Origin: an uncultured Clostridia bacterium
Lineage (GTDB): Bacteria; Bacillota; Clostridia; Christensenellales; UBA1242
Length of the DNA: 14,188 nucleotides
Assembly: GCA_947626155.1 (NCBI GenBank)
Contig: CANQRC010000025.1
Location: 1 to 14,188, forward strand
Direction: 5' to 3'
Part shown: one piece after another, positions 1 to 7,978 of the stretch
Numbering within the stretch: position 1 is the first letter of the stretch
Layout of the letters: each line of letters starts with the position of its first letter
Translations under genes and position numbers: made by a program
The notes under the pieces: generated by a model
Told to the model about the DNA's origin: nothing
What the model saw: the letters and a program-made list of their open reading frames with translations, nothing else
The model's database searches: none

Positions 1-2526
1 GACTACATAAACTACGCCGAAAGCGTAGGCATTCCTGTTGGACCGGGAAGAGGAAGCGGCGCGGGAAGTTTGGTGGCTTACACATCAGGGATAACCAAAA
101 TTGACCCAATGCGCTATAATTTGTTCTTTGAAAGGTTCATCAACAAAGAGCGTGTTTCCATGCCCGACTTCGACGTGGACTTCTGCATGGACAGGCGCGG
201 CGAAGTTATTGAATATGTTAAAAGGCGCTATGGCGAGGACCATGTTGCGTGCATTGTCACCTTTGGATGTATGCAGGCAAAAAACGCCATAAGAGATGTT
301 GCAAGGGTTATGAAAACGCCTAACCCAGACGTTATGAGGCTGACAAAACTTATTCCAAACAAACTGCCTGACGGAATAAAGAGGCCACCTGTTTTGAAAT
401 ATTATTTTGGCACGACGGGAAAGCCAGAAAACGACAAATACATCATTCCAGAGCTAAGAGAAATCTATGACAATGACCCAAATATGAAGAGGATTATTGA
501 CATTGCCATCAAACTTGAAGGCGTGCCAAGAAACACCTCTCAGCACGCGTGCGGCGTTTTGATTGCGCCAGAGCCTGTTTCAAACTTTGTGCCTGTTGCA
601 AAGAGTGATAACGAGCGCGTGACGCAGTATAACATGATTGAACTTGAACACCTTGGCCTTTTGAAAATGGACTTTTTGGGGCTTAGAACGCTGACCGACA
701 TCAAAAAAGCGTGCGACTATGTTTATGAAAATCACGGGGTGAAACTGGATTTTTACAACATGGAATATGACGATAAAAAAGTTTATGAAATGATTTCAAA
801 CGGCAAGACGGACGCGGTGTTTCAACTTGAGAGTGCAGGCATGAAGAAGTTTATGAAAGAACTTAAGCCAACCTGCCTTGAAGACATCATAGCCGGCGTT
901 TCAATGTATCGTCCGGGGCCAATGGATAGCATTCCAAAATTTGTGAAAAACAAACAAGACCCCGAGCACGTTGTGTATGACGACCCTTGCCTTGAGGACA
1001 TTTTGGATGTCACTTATGGCTGCATAGTTTATCAAGAGCAGGTCATGAAAATTGTGCAAGTTATGGCGGGCTACAGCCTTGGACAGGCGGACAACATTCG
1101 CCGAATCATGGGCAAAAAGCAAGTTGAAAAAATTGATGCCGAGAGGGAAAAGTTTGTGAACGGCTGGGTTGACCCTGCCGGCAAAAAGAGCATTCCGGGG
1201 GCGGTTAAACTTGGCCACGACAAGGCGGTTGCGGAGAAGATTTTTGACGAGATGAAGGAATTTGCAAAATACGCCTTCAACAAATCTCACGCGGCAGCTT
1301 ACGCTCACGTTTCCTATCAGACGGCATATCTTATGTGCTATTATGAGCCTGAGTTTATCACGGCGGTTTTGAATGACCGCATCAACAACGGCGACGACAT
1401 CAAAAAATATGTCTCCTTTGCACGAAGCGAGGGGATTGCTGTTTTGCCGCCAGATGTAAACAAGTCTCAAACGTATTTTAGTTGCGACCAAAACGGCATA
1501 AGATTTGGGCTTGGCGGACTGAAACACGTTGGAACGGCGGTGACCGACAGCATCATCAAAGAAAGAAAAGAAAACGGCGAGTTTAAGAATTTTAACGACT
1601 TTATTGTGAGGGTTGTCAAAGTTGGCGGCGTGAACAGAAAAGCCATTGAGTGCCTTATTTTAAGCGGCGCTTGTGACTGCTTTGGCAAGGCAAGAAGCCA
1701 ATATATGGCAGTGTATGAAAGGCTTGTAGATAGGGCGAACAAAGACAAAAAATCAAGTAATTTGGGGCAGATTTCCTTCTTTGGGGAAGAGCCTGAGGCA
1801 GATAATATCAACTGGCCAGATATTGCCGAACTGCCAAAGAAAAAGCTTTTGAAATTTGAGCGCGACATAATTGGAATTTATATGTCGGGACACCCTCTTC
1901 AAGACTACGCCAAGAGGTTTGAAAGGTTCACCCTCACCTCGGATATGCTTAAAGTGGACGCGGAAGACGACCTCGAAATGGGCGACGAGGGCGAGAACTT
2001 CGAACAAGAAACAAACGACCTTGGCTTTCAGGATGGGCAGCCTTTCACCTGCGGCGGAATTATCACTGAGGTGAACCGAAAACGCTCCAAAAACGGCAGA
2101 GAGATGTGCTATTTAAAACTTGAAGATTTGAAAGGCGTGATGGAAATCACATTTTTTGCGAATGCTTTTTCAAAATATAGAGACCTCTTGGAAGAGGACA
2201 ACCTTGTCACAATCAAGGGCAAGATAAACATCCGAGACGGAATGGCGCCATCAGCGGTTGCGGATGCAGTGTTCTTGTGGAAGGAAGACGAAGAGGCTCA
2301 GGGCGAAAAGAAGCAGCGCCTTTGCCTTAGGTTTGACACAAAAAATCCAGACATTTACAGCAAGGTTAAAAATTCCATTGCATCATATTCTGGCACAACG
2401 CCTGTTGTGATTAAGTGTTCTTCTTCGGGCAAGACATTCAACTATCAGCAGTCGGTGAAAATTAACAACTATCTTATAAACGAACTTAGCGGAATTATTG
2501 GCAATGAAAACATTGTTGTTCAATAG
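1..2526 (+). CDS. dnaE: DNA polymerase III subunit alpha, 3' part (5' end outside window)
   Basis: Catalytic subunit of the replicative DNA polymerase (C-family). The reading frame is open from base 1, so the gene begins upstream; the PHP domain and the start of the palm are missing. The 841 visible residues begin just before the PVGPGRGSGAGSLVAY motif of the palm. The metal-binding Asp pair is in MPDFDVDF (about residue 55-60 here) and the third catalytic Asp is in KMDFLGLRTL (about 223-232). The helix-hairpin-helix region follows. Then come a clamp-binding-like GQISFF motif (about 589-594) and an OB-fold domain starting near PFTCGGIITEV (about 681). A full bacterial DnaE is about 1150 residues, so roughly the last three quarters are present. 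The stop is followed by an AGGAGG site for the phosphofructokinase gene, suggesting co-transcription. Identification is secure. Confidence 0.97.
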   Translation, partial: DYINYAESVGIPVGPGRGSGAGSLVAYTSGITKIDPMRYNLFFERFINKERVSMPDFDVDFCMDRRGEVIEYVKRRYGEDHVACIVTFGCMQAKNAIRDVARVMKTPNPDVMRLTKLIPNKLPDGIKRPPVLKYYFGTTGKPENDKYIIPELREIYDNDPNMKRIIDIAIKLEGVPRNTSQHACGVLIAPEPVSNFVPVAKSDNERVTQYNMIELEHLGLLKMDFLGLRTLTDIKKACDYVYENHGVKLDFYNMEYDDKKVYEMISNGKTDAVFQLESAGMKKFMKELKPTCLEDIIAGVSMYRPGPMDSIPKFVKNKQDPEHVVYDDPCLEDILDVTYGCIVYQEQVMKIVQVMAGYSLGQADNIRRIMGKKQVEKIDAEREKFVNGWVDPAGKKSIPGAVKLGHDKAVAEKIFDEMKEFAKYAFNKSHAAAYAHVSYQTAYLMCYYEPEFITAVLNDRINNGDDIKKYVSFARSEGIAVLPPDVNKSQTYFSCDQNGIRFGLGGLKHVGTAVTDSIIKERKENGEFKNFNDFIVRVVKVGGVNRKAIECLILSGACDCFGKARSQYMAVYERLVDRANKDKKSSNLGQISFFGEEPEADNINWPDIAELPKKKLLKFERDIIGIYMSGHPLQDYAKRFERFTLTSDMLKVDAEDDLEMGDEGENFEQETNDLGFQDGQPFTCGGIITEVNRKRSKNGREMCYLKLEDLKGVMEITFFANAFSKYRDLLEEDNLVTIKGKINIRDGMAPSAVADAVFLWKEDEEAQGEKKQRLCLRFDTKNPDIYSKVKNSIASYSGTTPVVIKCSSSGKTFNYQQSVKINNYLINELSGIIGNENIVVQ

Positions 2527-2534
2527 GAGGGAAA

Positions 2535-3404
2535 ATGAAAATTTTGCTATTATGTAGCGGCGGCGACGCGCCAGGAATGAACAGATTTGTCTATGATATT
2601 TTCAAAGAATTTGGAAATGAAACCTATTTTGCCCTTGCCGGCTTTGACGGGCTTGTGAACAACAGAATTTATCCTTTAAAAAAGGTTGTAAAAGAGGATT
2701 TTAAAGATAAATCTGGCGTTATAATCAAAACTTCAAGATGCCCAGAGTTTAAAGAGAAAAAGTTTTTTAAAGCAGGGCTTGAAAACGCAAAAAAGTTTGA
2801 CTGTGTGATAATTTGTGGCGGAAACGGCTCTGAAAGGGGAGCGAAAGAACTCTTTGAAAGCGGTGCAAACACACTATTTGTTCCCGGCACAATTGACAAC
2901 GATGTTGAAGACAATTTTTACAGCATTGGCTTTTCTACGGCGGTGAAAGAGTGTGTTTATGCCGTGGAGAATGTTATGCCAAGCATGGAAAGCATGACGC
3001 GTTCTTGCCTTTTTGAGGTTATGGGCAGGGAGTGTGACGCAATTTGTGTGAAAGCGGGAAAACTTGTGGGTGCCGACTATGTTGCAAAGGACCAAATTGA
3101 CTATGAAAAAATGACGGATGTTATTTTGAAAAAATATGAAAAAGGTCAAAGCGCAAAAATTTTGATAAGAGAAAATCTTGAAGACATTGAAAAAATTGCA
3201 AGAAAACTCAACAAAATGCTTGGGCTTGACATTGTGAAATATCACATTGTGGGAAGAACTCAGCGCGGCGGAACGCCAACAAAGGATGAACTTGAAATGG
3301 CAGACAAATTTGCAGCAGAGACAATTAAGGCCATCAAAAACAACAAAACGGGAAGAGTGCTTGCTGACAAAAACATGAAAGTGAGAATTTGTGATTTTAA
3401 ATAA
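2535..3404 (+). CDS. pfkA: 6-phosphofructokinase, divergent
   Basis: Glycolytic enzyme family that phosphorylates fructose 6-phosphate to the 1,6-bisphosphate in the cytosol. Family motifs seen are SGGDAPGMN (8-16), SRCPEF (67-72), PGTIDND (117-123, with the catalytic-base Asp121), R156, EVMGR (161-165) and QRGG (243-246). The start is set by AGGAGG five bases upstream of ATG and eight bases after the dnaE stop. This dnaE-pfkA order is common in Bacillota. Two positions are odd. The conserved GGDGS has become GGNGS (N97), replacing the Asp that binds Mg-ATP in E. coli PfkA (Asp103). The Asp-Arg pair that normally follows QRGG.P is also absent, so the Arg252 equivalent looks lost. At 289 residues it is about 30 shorter than usual, mainly at the C-terminus. 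The Gly after the altered position (the ATP-type Gly104) is kept. It may be active, altered in donor use, or regulatory; membership of the family is clear. Confidence 0.9.
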   Translation: MKILLLCSGGDAPGMNRFVYDIFKEFGNETYFALAGFDGLVNNRIYPLKKVVKEDFKDKSGVIIKTSRCPEFKEKKFFKAGLENAKKFDCVIICGGNGSERGAKELFESGANTLFVPGTIDNDVEDNFYSIGFSTAVKECVYAVENVMPSMESMTRSCLFEVMGRECDAICVKAGKLVGADYVAKDQIDYEKMTDVILKKYEKGQSAKILIRENLEDIEKIARKLNKMLGLDIVKYHIVGRTQRGGTPTKDELEMADKFAAETIKAIKNNKTGRVLADKNMKVRICDFK

Positions 3405-3413
3405 AGAAAAATC

Positions 3414-3448
3414 TTTTAAAAGGAGACAATTTTTGTTATAATAAGTCT
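3414..3448 (+). promoter_or_regulatory. Extended -10 promoter of the patatin gene, apparently leaderless
   Basis: A TG-T-TATAAT extended -10 box lies at 3434-3442 and is followed by six bases (AAGTCT) and then the ATG at 3449. A weak -35-like TTTTAA sits 17 bases upstream (3414-3419). Transcription normally starts about 7 bases after the -10, so the first transcribed base would be at or next to the A of the ATG. The only Shine-Dalgarno-like AGGAGA (3421-3426) is 22 bases upstream, too far to serve this ATG. The same arrangement recurs at 5448-5462. Confidence 0.65.
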
Positions 3449-4333
3449 ATGAAATTTAACTTTTTTGGCTCTAAAACGCCCAAAATAGGAGTTGCTTTTG
3501 GCGGTGGCGGAGCGCGTGGAATGTCTCATATTGGTGTGATTAAGGCGTTTGAAGAGTTTGGGCTTCACTTTGACTATTTTGCCGGCACAAGCGTTGGAAG
3601 CATTATTGGCTCGGCATATGCAAACGGCCTGACGTCAAAAGATATGCTTGAAATTGCAAAAGATTTAAGCGTAAAAGACATCCGCACAAACAAGGTGATT
3701 TTTATGCCCTCAAAAACGGACGGCCTTGAAAAACTTATGGTGGACACTTTTGGCGACATAAATATTGAGGATTTGAAAAAGCCGTTTTCCGCGGTTGCGG
3801 TGGACATAAAAAGCACAAAAGAGGTGTGCATAAGCCATGGAAACCTTGCAAAAGCTGTGGCTGGGAGTTGTTGCGTTCCGGGGATTTTTCAGCCGGTTGA
3901 ATTTGGCGACAGGCTGCTTTGCGATGGTGGACTTCAAAACACAATCCCTGCAAATGTGCCAAGATATTTTGGCTGCGACTATGTGATTGCGGTGGACTGC
4001 AACAGCACAAGAACTTATGGCACAGACAGCGTGAAAGTTCTTGATGTTTTGGGCTGCGCAATCATCAGCGTGAAAGTTCTTGATGTTTTGGGCTGCGCAA
4101 TCAGGGTGCTTATGAAAAGTAACGCCGTGAAAGGATATTTAAGCGCCGACCTTGTGATTGGCACAGACAACAAGCGTTTCAAATCCACAAGTTTGGAGGG
4201 GATTGACGAAATGGTTCAGCAGGGCTATCACAACGCCATTGACCTCATGCCACAAATCATGCAAATTTTTGAGGGCAGATACAAGAAGAAAAAACTGAAA
4301 GATTTTGATAAGGATGAAATTGAGTTTATATAA
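3449..4333 (+). CDS. Patatin-like phospholipase / RssA-type serine hydrolase
   Basis: Lipid acyl hydrolase of the patatin family with a Ser-Asp dyad. The glycine-rich oxyanion loop GGGGARG is at 18-24, the nucleophile Ser48 is in GTSVG (46-50), and the catalytic Asp159 is in DGG (159-161). The 294-residue length fits the bacterial RssA/YchK-like group. There is no signal peptide, so it is expected in the cytosol or at the inner membrane face. The start has no Shine-Dalgarno and lies six bases after a -10 box. A 13-codon in-frame tandem duplication (residues 194-218) sits after the DYVIAVDCN strand, where relatives have a single helix. The next gene starts inside its stop codon, implying translational coupling. 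The physiological substrate is unknown. Confidence 0.9.
   Translation: MKFNFFGSKTPKIGVAFGGGGARGMSHIGVIKAFEEFGLHFDYFAGTSVGSIIGSAYANGLTSKDMLEIAKDLSVKDIRTNKVIFMPSKTDGLEKLMVDTFGDINIEDLKKPFSAVAVDIKSTKEVCISHGNLAKAVAGSCCVPGIFQPVEFGDRLLCDGGLQNTIPANVPRYFGCDYVIAVDCNSTRTYGTDSVKVLDVLGCAIISVKVLDVLGCAIRVLMKSNAVKGYLSADLVIGTDNKRFKSTSLEGIDEMVQQGYHNAIDLMPQIMQIFEGRYKKKKLKDFDKDEIEFI
4027..4103 (+). repeat. Perfect tandem duplication, period 39 bp, inside the patatin gene
   Basis: Bases 4027-4064 are identical to 4066-4103 (38 of 38), giving a period of 39 bp or exactly 13 codons. At protein level the unit SVKVLDVLGCAI occurs at 194-205 and 207-218. The absence of synonymous differences between copies points to a recent duplication by slippage or unequal crossover, or to an assembly artefact. 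The reading frame is preserved. Confidence 0.97.
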
Positions 4334-5442
4334 TGGAAAAATGGATTTATAAAATAAAATCAGCAAAATTCACAAAAATTTTCATTTTTAAAGCGTTTTT
4401 GTGCATATTTTTGCTGATTTTTTATATTTTTGTGTTTTTTAATCAATATGACTTAATATTTTTTGTAAACGGATTTTATTCCGTTTCGGACTGTCAAATG
4501 CAAATTTATATGTTGGATGTTGGGCAGGCGACAAGTTTTTGTGTTGTCACGCCAGACAAAAATGTTTGGGTGCTGGACACAGGCAGCGAAAAGGCTTCTA
4601 ACGAATTTCTTTTAGAAATTGACATTATTTTAAGAAAGAACAATCTAAATCACATTGACCATTTGCTTTTAAGCCACAGCGACGAGGACCACGTAGGCGG
4701 TGCTGCTGCGCTTTTGAAGCAGAGGCAGGTAAATCAAATTTACAGGCCCAAAATTTACTCCAAATCAGAACCAAAAACCCAAGGCTGGGGCACAACTGAG
4801 GAGACGGAAGTTTATGACGAAGCAATAAAATATGTTTATAAAGAGCCAAACTGTGTTGTGAGTGCAATTGAGGATGAGAAGTTGACTTTTGAAGATTTTT
4901 ACATACAAATTTTTGCCACTGAAAACACAACAAGGAAGGATTCCAATTCCTATTGCCCATTCGTTTTGTTCTCCTACGCTGGAAGAAATTTTCTTTTCAC
5001 AGGTGATGCAACTCAAACGCGAGAAAACGAATTTTTAAGAGATTTGGGAGAGACAAATTTGACGGTTGACTTTTTGCAGGTGGCTCATCACGGCTCAAAT
5101 TCCTCTTCAAGCCAAAAGTTCTTAGAAAAAATTAAGCCAAAAGTTGCCCTTGTCAGCGCCAAAGAGAAAGATTATCCTCACAAGGATGTTCTTGCAAGGC
5201 TGAACAGCGTGGGCGTTGAGAAAATTTATGTCTCCTATGACACCGGGCTTTTGGGGCTTGGAATTTCAAACAAAATTTTTGTTGCAACCTCAAAAAATGG
5301 GCTGGATATTCCGCTTTTTGTGGTGACAATCTCGCTTTTTGCGTTCGTGTTTTTGGGAGCTGACTTTTCAAAGTTTAGGCAAAAATATGACGATTTGTTT
5401 TTAAGACGAAAAAATTTCTATAAAAATTTTGTAAAACAATAA
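4333..5442 (+). CDS. Membrane-tethered ComEC/Rec2-type metallo-beta-lactamase-fold hydrolase
   Basis: A 369-residue protein with a hydrophobic anchor (about 18-37), a metallo-beta-lactamase domain (about 55-320) and a second hydrophobic stretch near the C-terminus (about 326-343). The metal-binding signature HSDEDH is at 115-120, a further ligand Asp225 is in LFTGDA, and AHHGS is at 251-255. These are hallmarks of the DNA-internalisation-related ComEC C-terminal domain. Unlike full ComEC, it lacks the competence membrane channel region, so it is a stand-alone nuclease or phosphodiesterase-like domain, probably displayed outside the membrane. The ATG overlaps the last A of the upstream TAA (TAATG) with no strong ribosome binding site, so translation is likely coupled to the patatin gene. 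The substrate is unknown. Confidence 0.82.
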   Translation: MEKWIYKIKSAKFTKIFIFKAFLCIFLLIFYIFVFFNQYDLIFFVNGFYSVSDCQMQIYMLDVGQATSFCVVTPDKNVWVLDTGSEKASNEFLLEIDIILRKNNLNHIDHLLLSHSDEDHVGGAAALLKQRQVNQIYRPKIYSKSEPKTQGWGTTEETEVYDEAIKYVYKEPNCVVSAIEDEKLTFEDFYIQIFATENTTRKDSNSYCPFVLFSYAGRNFLFTGDATQTRENEFLRDLGETNLTVDFLQVAHHGSNSSSSQKFLEKIKPKVALVSAKEKDYPHKDVLARLNSVGVEKIYVSYDTGLLGLGISNKIFVATSKNGLDIPLFVVTISLFAFVFLGADFSKFRQKYDDLFLRRKNFYKNFVKQ

Positions 5443-5462
5443 GTTTGTGCTAAAATAAGTCT
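5429..5462 (+). promoter_or_regulatory. Extended -10 promoter of the shikimate-kinase-like gene, apparently leaderless
   Basis: TG-C-TAAAAT forms an extended -10 at 5448-5456, with AAGTCT (5457-5462) leading directly into the ATG at 5463. A TTGTAA at 5429-5434 with a 16-base spacer could be the -35. No Shine-Dalgarno lies in the upstream 20 bases. The last 12 bases up to and including the ATG (AATAAGTCTATG) are identical to those at the patatin gene start. Confidence 0.62.
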
Positions 5463-5936
5463 ATGGAAAGAGTTTTCAATAAAATAGTAATTGTTTCACT
5501 TTGTGACCTCTTGACCAAGGAAGTGGCAAGCGCACTATCTCAAACCTTGGGAATGATGTTTTGTGACACTAAAGACCTTGTGGAATATGAACTTATTGAC
5601 AAAAACGCCATTGAAAACCTCTGCTCCAAAGAGTATTTAAAAGAGCGCGAAAGAAAGGTGCTCCAGCACATCTCTTCTTTTGAGAATGTTGTTGTTTCGA
5701 TAAATTTCGACTATTTAACCCACAACTTAAATATAATAAAAAAGAATAGTGCGCTAGTTTTTCTAAAACTTACAAAGTCTTATGTGGTGCAAAATGCAAC
5801 CTCTGTTGAGGCGCTCTCATATGAAAACCGAACAAAAAAACTTGAAGAGATTTCTTCTTTGACCGTAAATTTGAGAAAAACTGACACAAAATTTGCGTGC
5901 GAAAAAATTATTGACGCCATTAGGGGGATTTTATGA
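5463..5936 (+). CDS. Shikimate-kinase-like protein lacking the P-loop (likely pseudoenzyme)
   Basis: The 157 residues follow the shikimate kinase layout: a first strand (KIVIVSL, 7-13), FCDTKDLVE (33-41) in place of the usual F-D-T-D-x-x-I-E, YLKERERKVL (58-67) matching the E..FR..E..vL helix, a strand VVVSI (76-80), and a late strand before ENRTKKLEEISSLTVN (121-136). The ATP-binding Walker A (GxxGxGKS/T) is missing: after strand 1 the sequence reads CDLLTKEV, with no glycines and no GK[ST]. The GGG motif of the shikimate pocket is replaced by SINFDY, and the conserved Arg of FR is Lys. Catalysis as a kinase is therefore unlikely. The reading frame is intact and its own promoter is visible, so it is not simply decaying. 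It overlaps the transketolase gene by four bases (ATGA). A regulatory or scaffolding role is speculative, and the assignment rests on manual pattern matching. Confidence 0.6.
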   Translation: MERVFNKIVIVSLCDLLTKEVASALSQTLGMMFCDTKDLVEYELIDKNAIENLCSKEYLKERERKVLQHISSFENVVVSINFDYLTHNLNIIKKNSALVFLKLTKSYVVQNATSVEALSYENRTKKLEEISSLTVNLRKTDTKFACEKIIDAIRGIL

Positions 5937-7900
5937 ACATAATTCAAAAATCAATAAACTATCTTAAAGCCTTGTCGGCTGAAACAATCACAAACGCTGG
6001 CTCGGGGCATTTGGGAATTTCCCTTGGCGCCTCGTCAATTTTGTTTGCGCTTTTTAAGGACCACTTGAATTTTGACGTCTCTGACACGGACTATTTAAAC
6101 CGCGACAGGCTTGTTATGTCGGCGGGGCATTCAAGCGCGCTTTATTACAGCCTGCTGACAATGTTTGGCTATGATGTTTCCCTTCAAGACCTAAAAAATT
6201 TTAGGCGCTTGGGCTCAAAGACGCCGGGGCATCCTGAACTCAACACAACTGAGGGCGTTGAGGTTTCAACCGGGCCGCTTGGGCAGGGCGTTGCAAACGC
6301 GGTTGGAATGGCAATTGCCGAGGCGGTGATGGAAGAGCGCTTCAACACCGTTGGCTTTGATATAATAAACAACTACACCTATTGTTTTGTGGGTGACGGC
6401 TGCCTGATGGAGGGCGTTGCGCAGGAGGCAATAAGCCTTGCCGGAACGCTGAAACTTAACAAACTTATTCTGCTTTATGACAGCAACGACGTCACAATTG
6501 ACGGCTCACTGAACATTGCAAACCGCGAAAATGTTGCAAGAAAATTTGCGGCAATGGGCTGGAATGTCATCAAAGTTTCAAGGGGAAACAACTATTATTT
6601 TTGCTCTCACGCAATTGGCCGCGCCAAAAAGAGCAAAAAGCCAACCATTATAATCTTTACAACCACAATTGGGATTGGAACGGAAAAAGAAGGCACTTCG
6701 GCTGTGCATTCGGGCGTTATGTCGGAAAAGGAACTTGCCACATTTAAAGAAAGTTTGTCGGTGAAAGAGAGTTTCTTCATTCCAAGTGATGTGAGAGAAC
6801 TTTGCATGGCGTCCACAAGGCGCGGCAAACTGAACCATGAAAAGTGGAATCAAAATTTGGCAATGTATTCAAGCACACATCCAGAACTTTACAAATCTCT
6901 TATGGCTTTCTTTGATAGGAAGAAGATAAATCTTGACCGAATTTTGAAAAACATCTCCAAATTTGACGGCAAGAGCCTGAGGGAAATCAACAAACACGCG
7001 CTCAGCGAACTTGCTTATCAATGCCCACAAGTGATTGGCGGCACGGCGGATGTTGGGCCATCTTCGCTTGCAGTTATTGACAACGCAGGAAACTTCTCCT
7101 ATGGCTACAGGCGCGGCAAAAACATTCACTTTGGCGTCAGGGAACACGCCATGACGGCAATTGTAAATGGGATTGCGCTTTATGAAGACTTTATTGCTTT
7201 TGACTCAACTTTTCTTGCCTTTTCAAACTACGCGCTGCCTGCCATGAAGATGAGGTGCATGATGAAAGTGCCTGCAATGTCTTTCTACACCCATGACAGC
7301 GTTGCCGTTGGGCAAGACGGGCCTTCGCACCAACCAATTGAACAACTTGGTCAACTGCGTTCAATTATTGGAAACACAGTTTATCGCCCATGCGACTATA
7401 AAGAACTTGTTGCGGGCTATGCAAACTGCATCAAAAATTATCTTCCAACCACCTTTGCCCTTTCAAGGCAGGCGGTTTCACACATTGACGGAACATCTTA
7501 TGAGGGGGCGCTGATGGGCGGATATCTTCTTGACGGTGTTCAAAAGCCAGATTTAATTTTGGTGGCAAGCGGCTCGGAAGTGGAACTTGCCCTAAATGTT
7601 AAGAAAGAACTCAAAAAGAAATATCATGTAAGCGTTGTGTCCATGCCATCCCTTGAAGTTTTTGAAAAACAAACCACTGCTTACAAAAACAAGGTTTTAA
7701 GCAAAGATGCAAAACTTATTGTTTGCATTGAGGCAAGCAATGACTACAAGTGGCTGAAAGTTTTGGGCGAAAGGGCAGTTTTGTATGGCGTTTTTGATTA
7801 CGCGGGAAGCGGAACGCCTGAAGAAGTGATTGAAAGCGTTGGCTTCACGCCAAAAGCGGTGGCAAAATTTGTCGACGCCCAGATGAAAACGCATAAATAG
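5933..7900 (+). CDS. tkt: Transketolase
   Basis: Thiamine-diphosphate enzyme of the non-oxidative pentose phosphate pathway, transferring two-carbon units between sugar phosphates and supplying ribose 5-phosphate and erythrose 4-phosphate. All three domains are present in 655 residues, the normal full length. Visible active-site residues are His26 (SGHLG), His66 (AGHS), His100 (PGHPE), the cofactor motif GDG at 154-156 with Glu160 and Asn185, His259, the catalytic Glu404 in FGVREHA, and the pyrimidine-pocket region with THD (453-455) and QDGPSHQP (461-468). The start is set by GGGGGA just upstream of an ATG that overlaps the preceding stop (ATGA), so the two genes are translated together. Substrates could include sulfoquinovose-type sugars in some relatives, but nothing here suggests it. 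Confidence 0.97.
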   Translation: MNIIQKSINYLKALSAETITNAGSGHLGISLGASSILFALFKDHLNFDVSDTDYLNRDRLVMSAGHSSALYYSLLTMFGYDVSLQDLKNFRRLGSKTPGHPELNTTEGVEVSTGPLGQGVANAVGMAIAEAVMEERFNTVGFDIINNYTYCFVGDGCLMEGVAQEAISLAGTLKLNKLILLYDSNDVTIDGSLNIANRENVARKFAAMGWNVIKVSRGNNYYFCSHAIGRAKKSKKPTIIIFTTTIGIGTEKEGTSAVHSGVMSEKELATFKESLSVKESFFIPSDVRELCMASTRRGKLNHEKWNQNLAMYSSTHPELYKSLMAFFDRKKINLDRILKNISKFDGKSLREINKHALSELAYQCPQVIGGTADVGPSSLAVIDNAGNFSYGYRRGKNIHFGVREHAMTAIVNGIALYEDFIAFDSTFLAFSNYALPAMKMRCMMKVPAMSFYTHDSVAVGQDGPSHQPIEQLGQLRSIIGNTVYRPCDYKELVAGYANCIKNYLPTTFALSRQAVSHIDGTSYEGALMGGYLLDGVQKPDLILVASGSEVELALNVKKELKKKYHVSVVSMPSLEVFEKQTTAYKNKVLSKDAKLIVCIEASNDYKWLKVLGERAVLYGVFDYAGSGTPEEVIESVGFTPKAVAKFVDAQMKTHK

Positions 7901-7942
7901 TCAAAATTCGACAAGAGAACCAATAAAAAGCATTCCAACAAA

Positions 7943-7978
7943 AAAACCTCATTTATAAAATATTATAAGTGAGGTTTT
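7943..7978 (+). promoter_or_regulatory. 16-bp hairpin burying the ribosome binding site of the next gene; possible tkt terminator
   Basis: Bases 7943-7958 pair with 7963-7978 over 16 bp (one G-T wobble) around the 4-base loop AATA, and the right arm ends at the base before the ATG at 7979. The Shine-Dalgarno of that gene (GTGAGG, 7969-7974) is entirely inside the right arm. The A-run before and the T-run after also resemble a bidirectional intrinsic terminator, although the T-run is only four long before the ATG. -10-like boxes (TATAAA 7954-7959 or TATTAT 7961-7966) lie within the stem, so a transcript starting locally would lack the left arm and leave the site free. Confidence 0.65.

Noticed and set aside
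901..1527. Long minus-strand open frame (208 codons) opposite dnaE
   Set aside because: It lies fully antisense to clearly conserved polymerase sequence, has no ribosome binding site of note and encodes no recognisable motif.
3413..3422. CTTTTAAAAG palindrome as a pfkA terminator
   Set aside because: Too short and AT-only in the stem, without a following T-run, to be a credible terminator.
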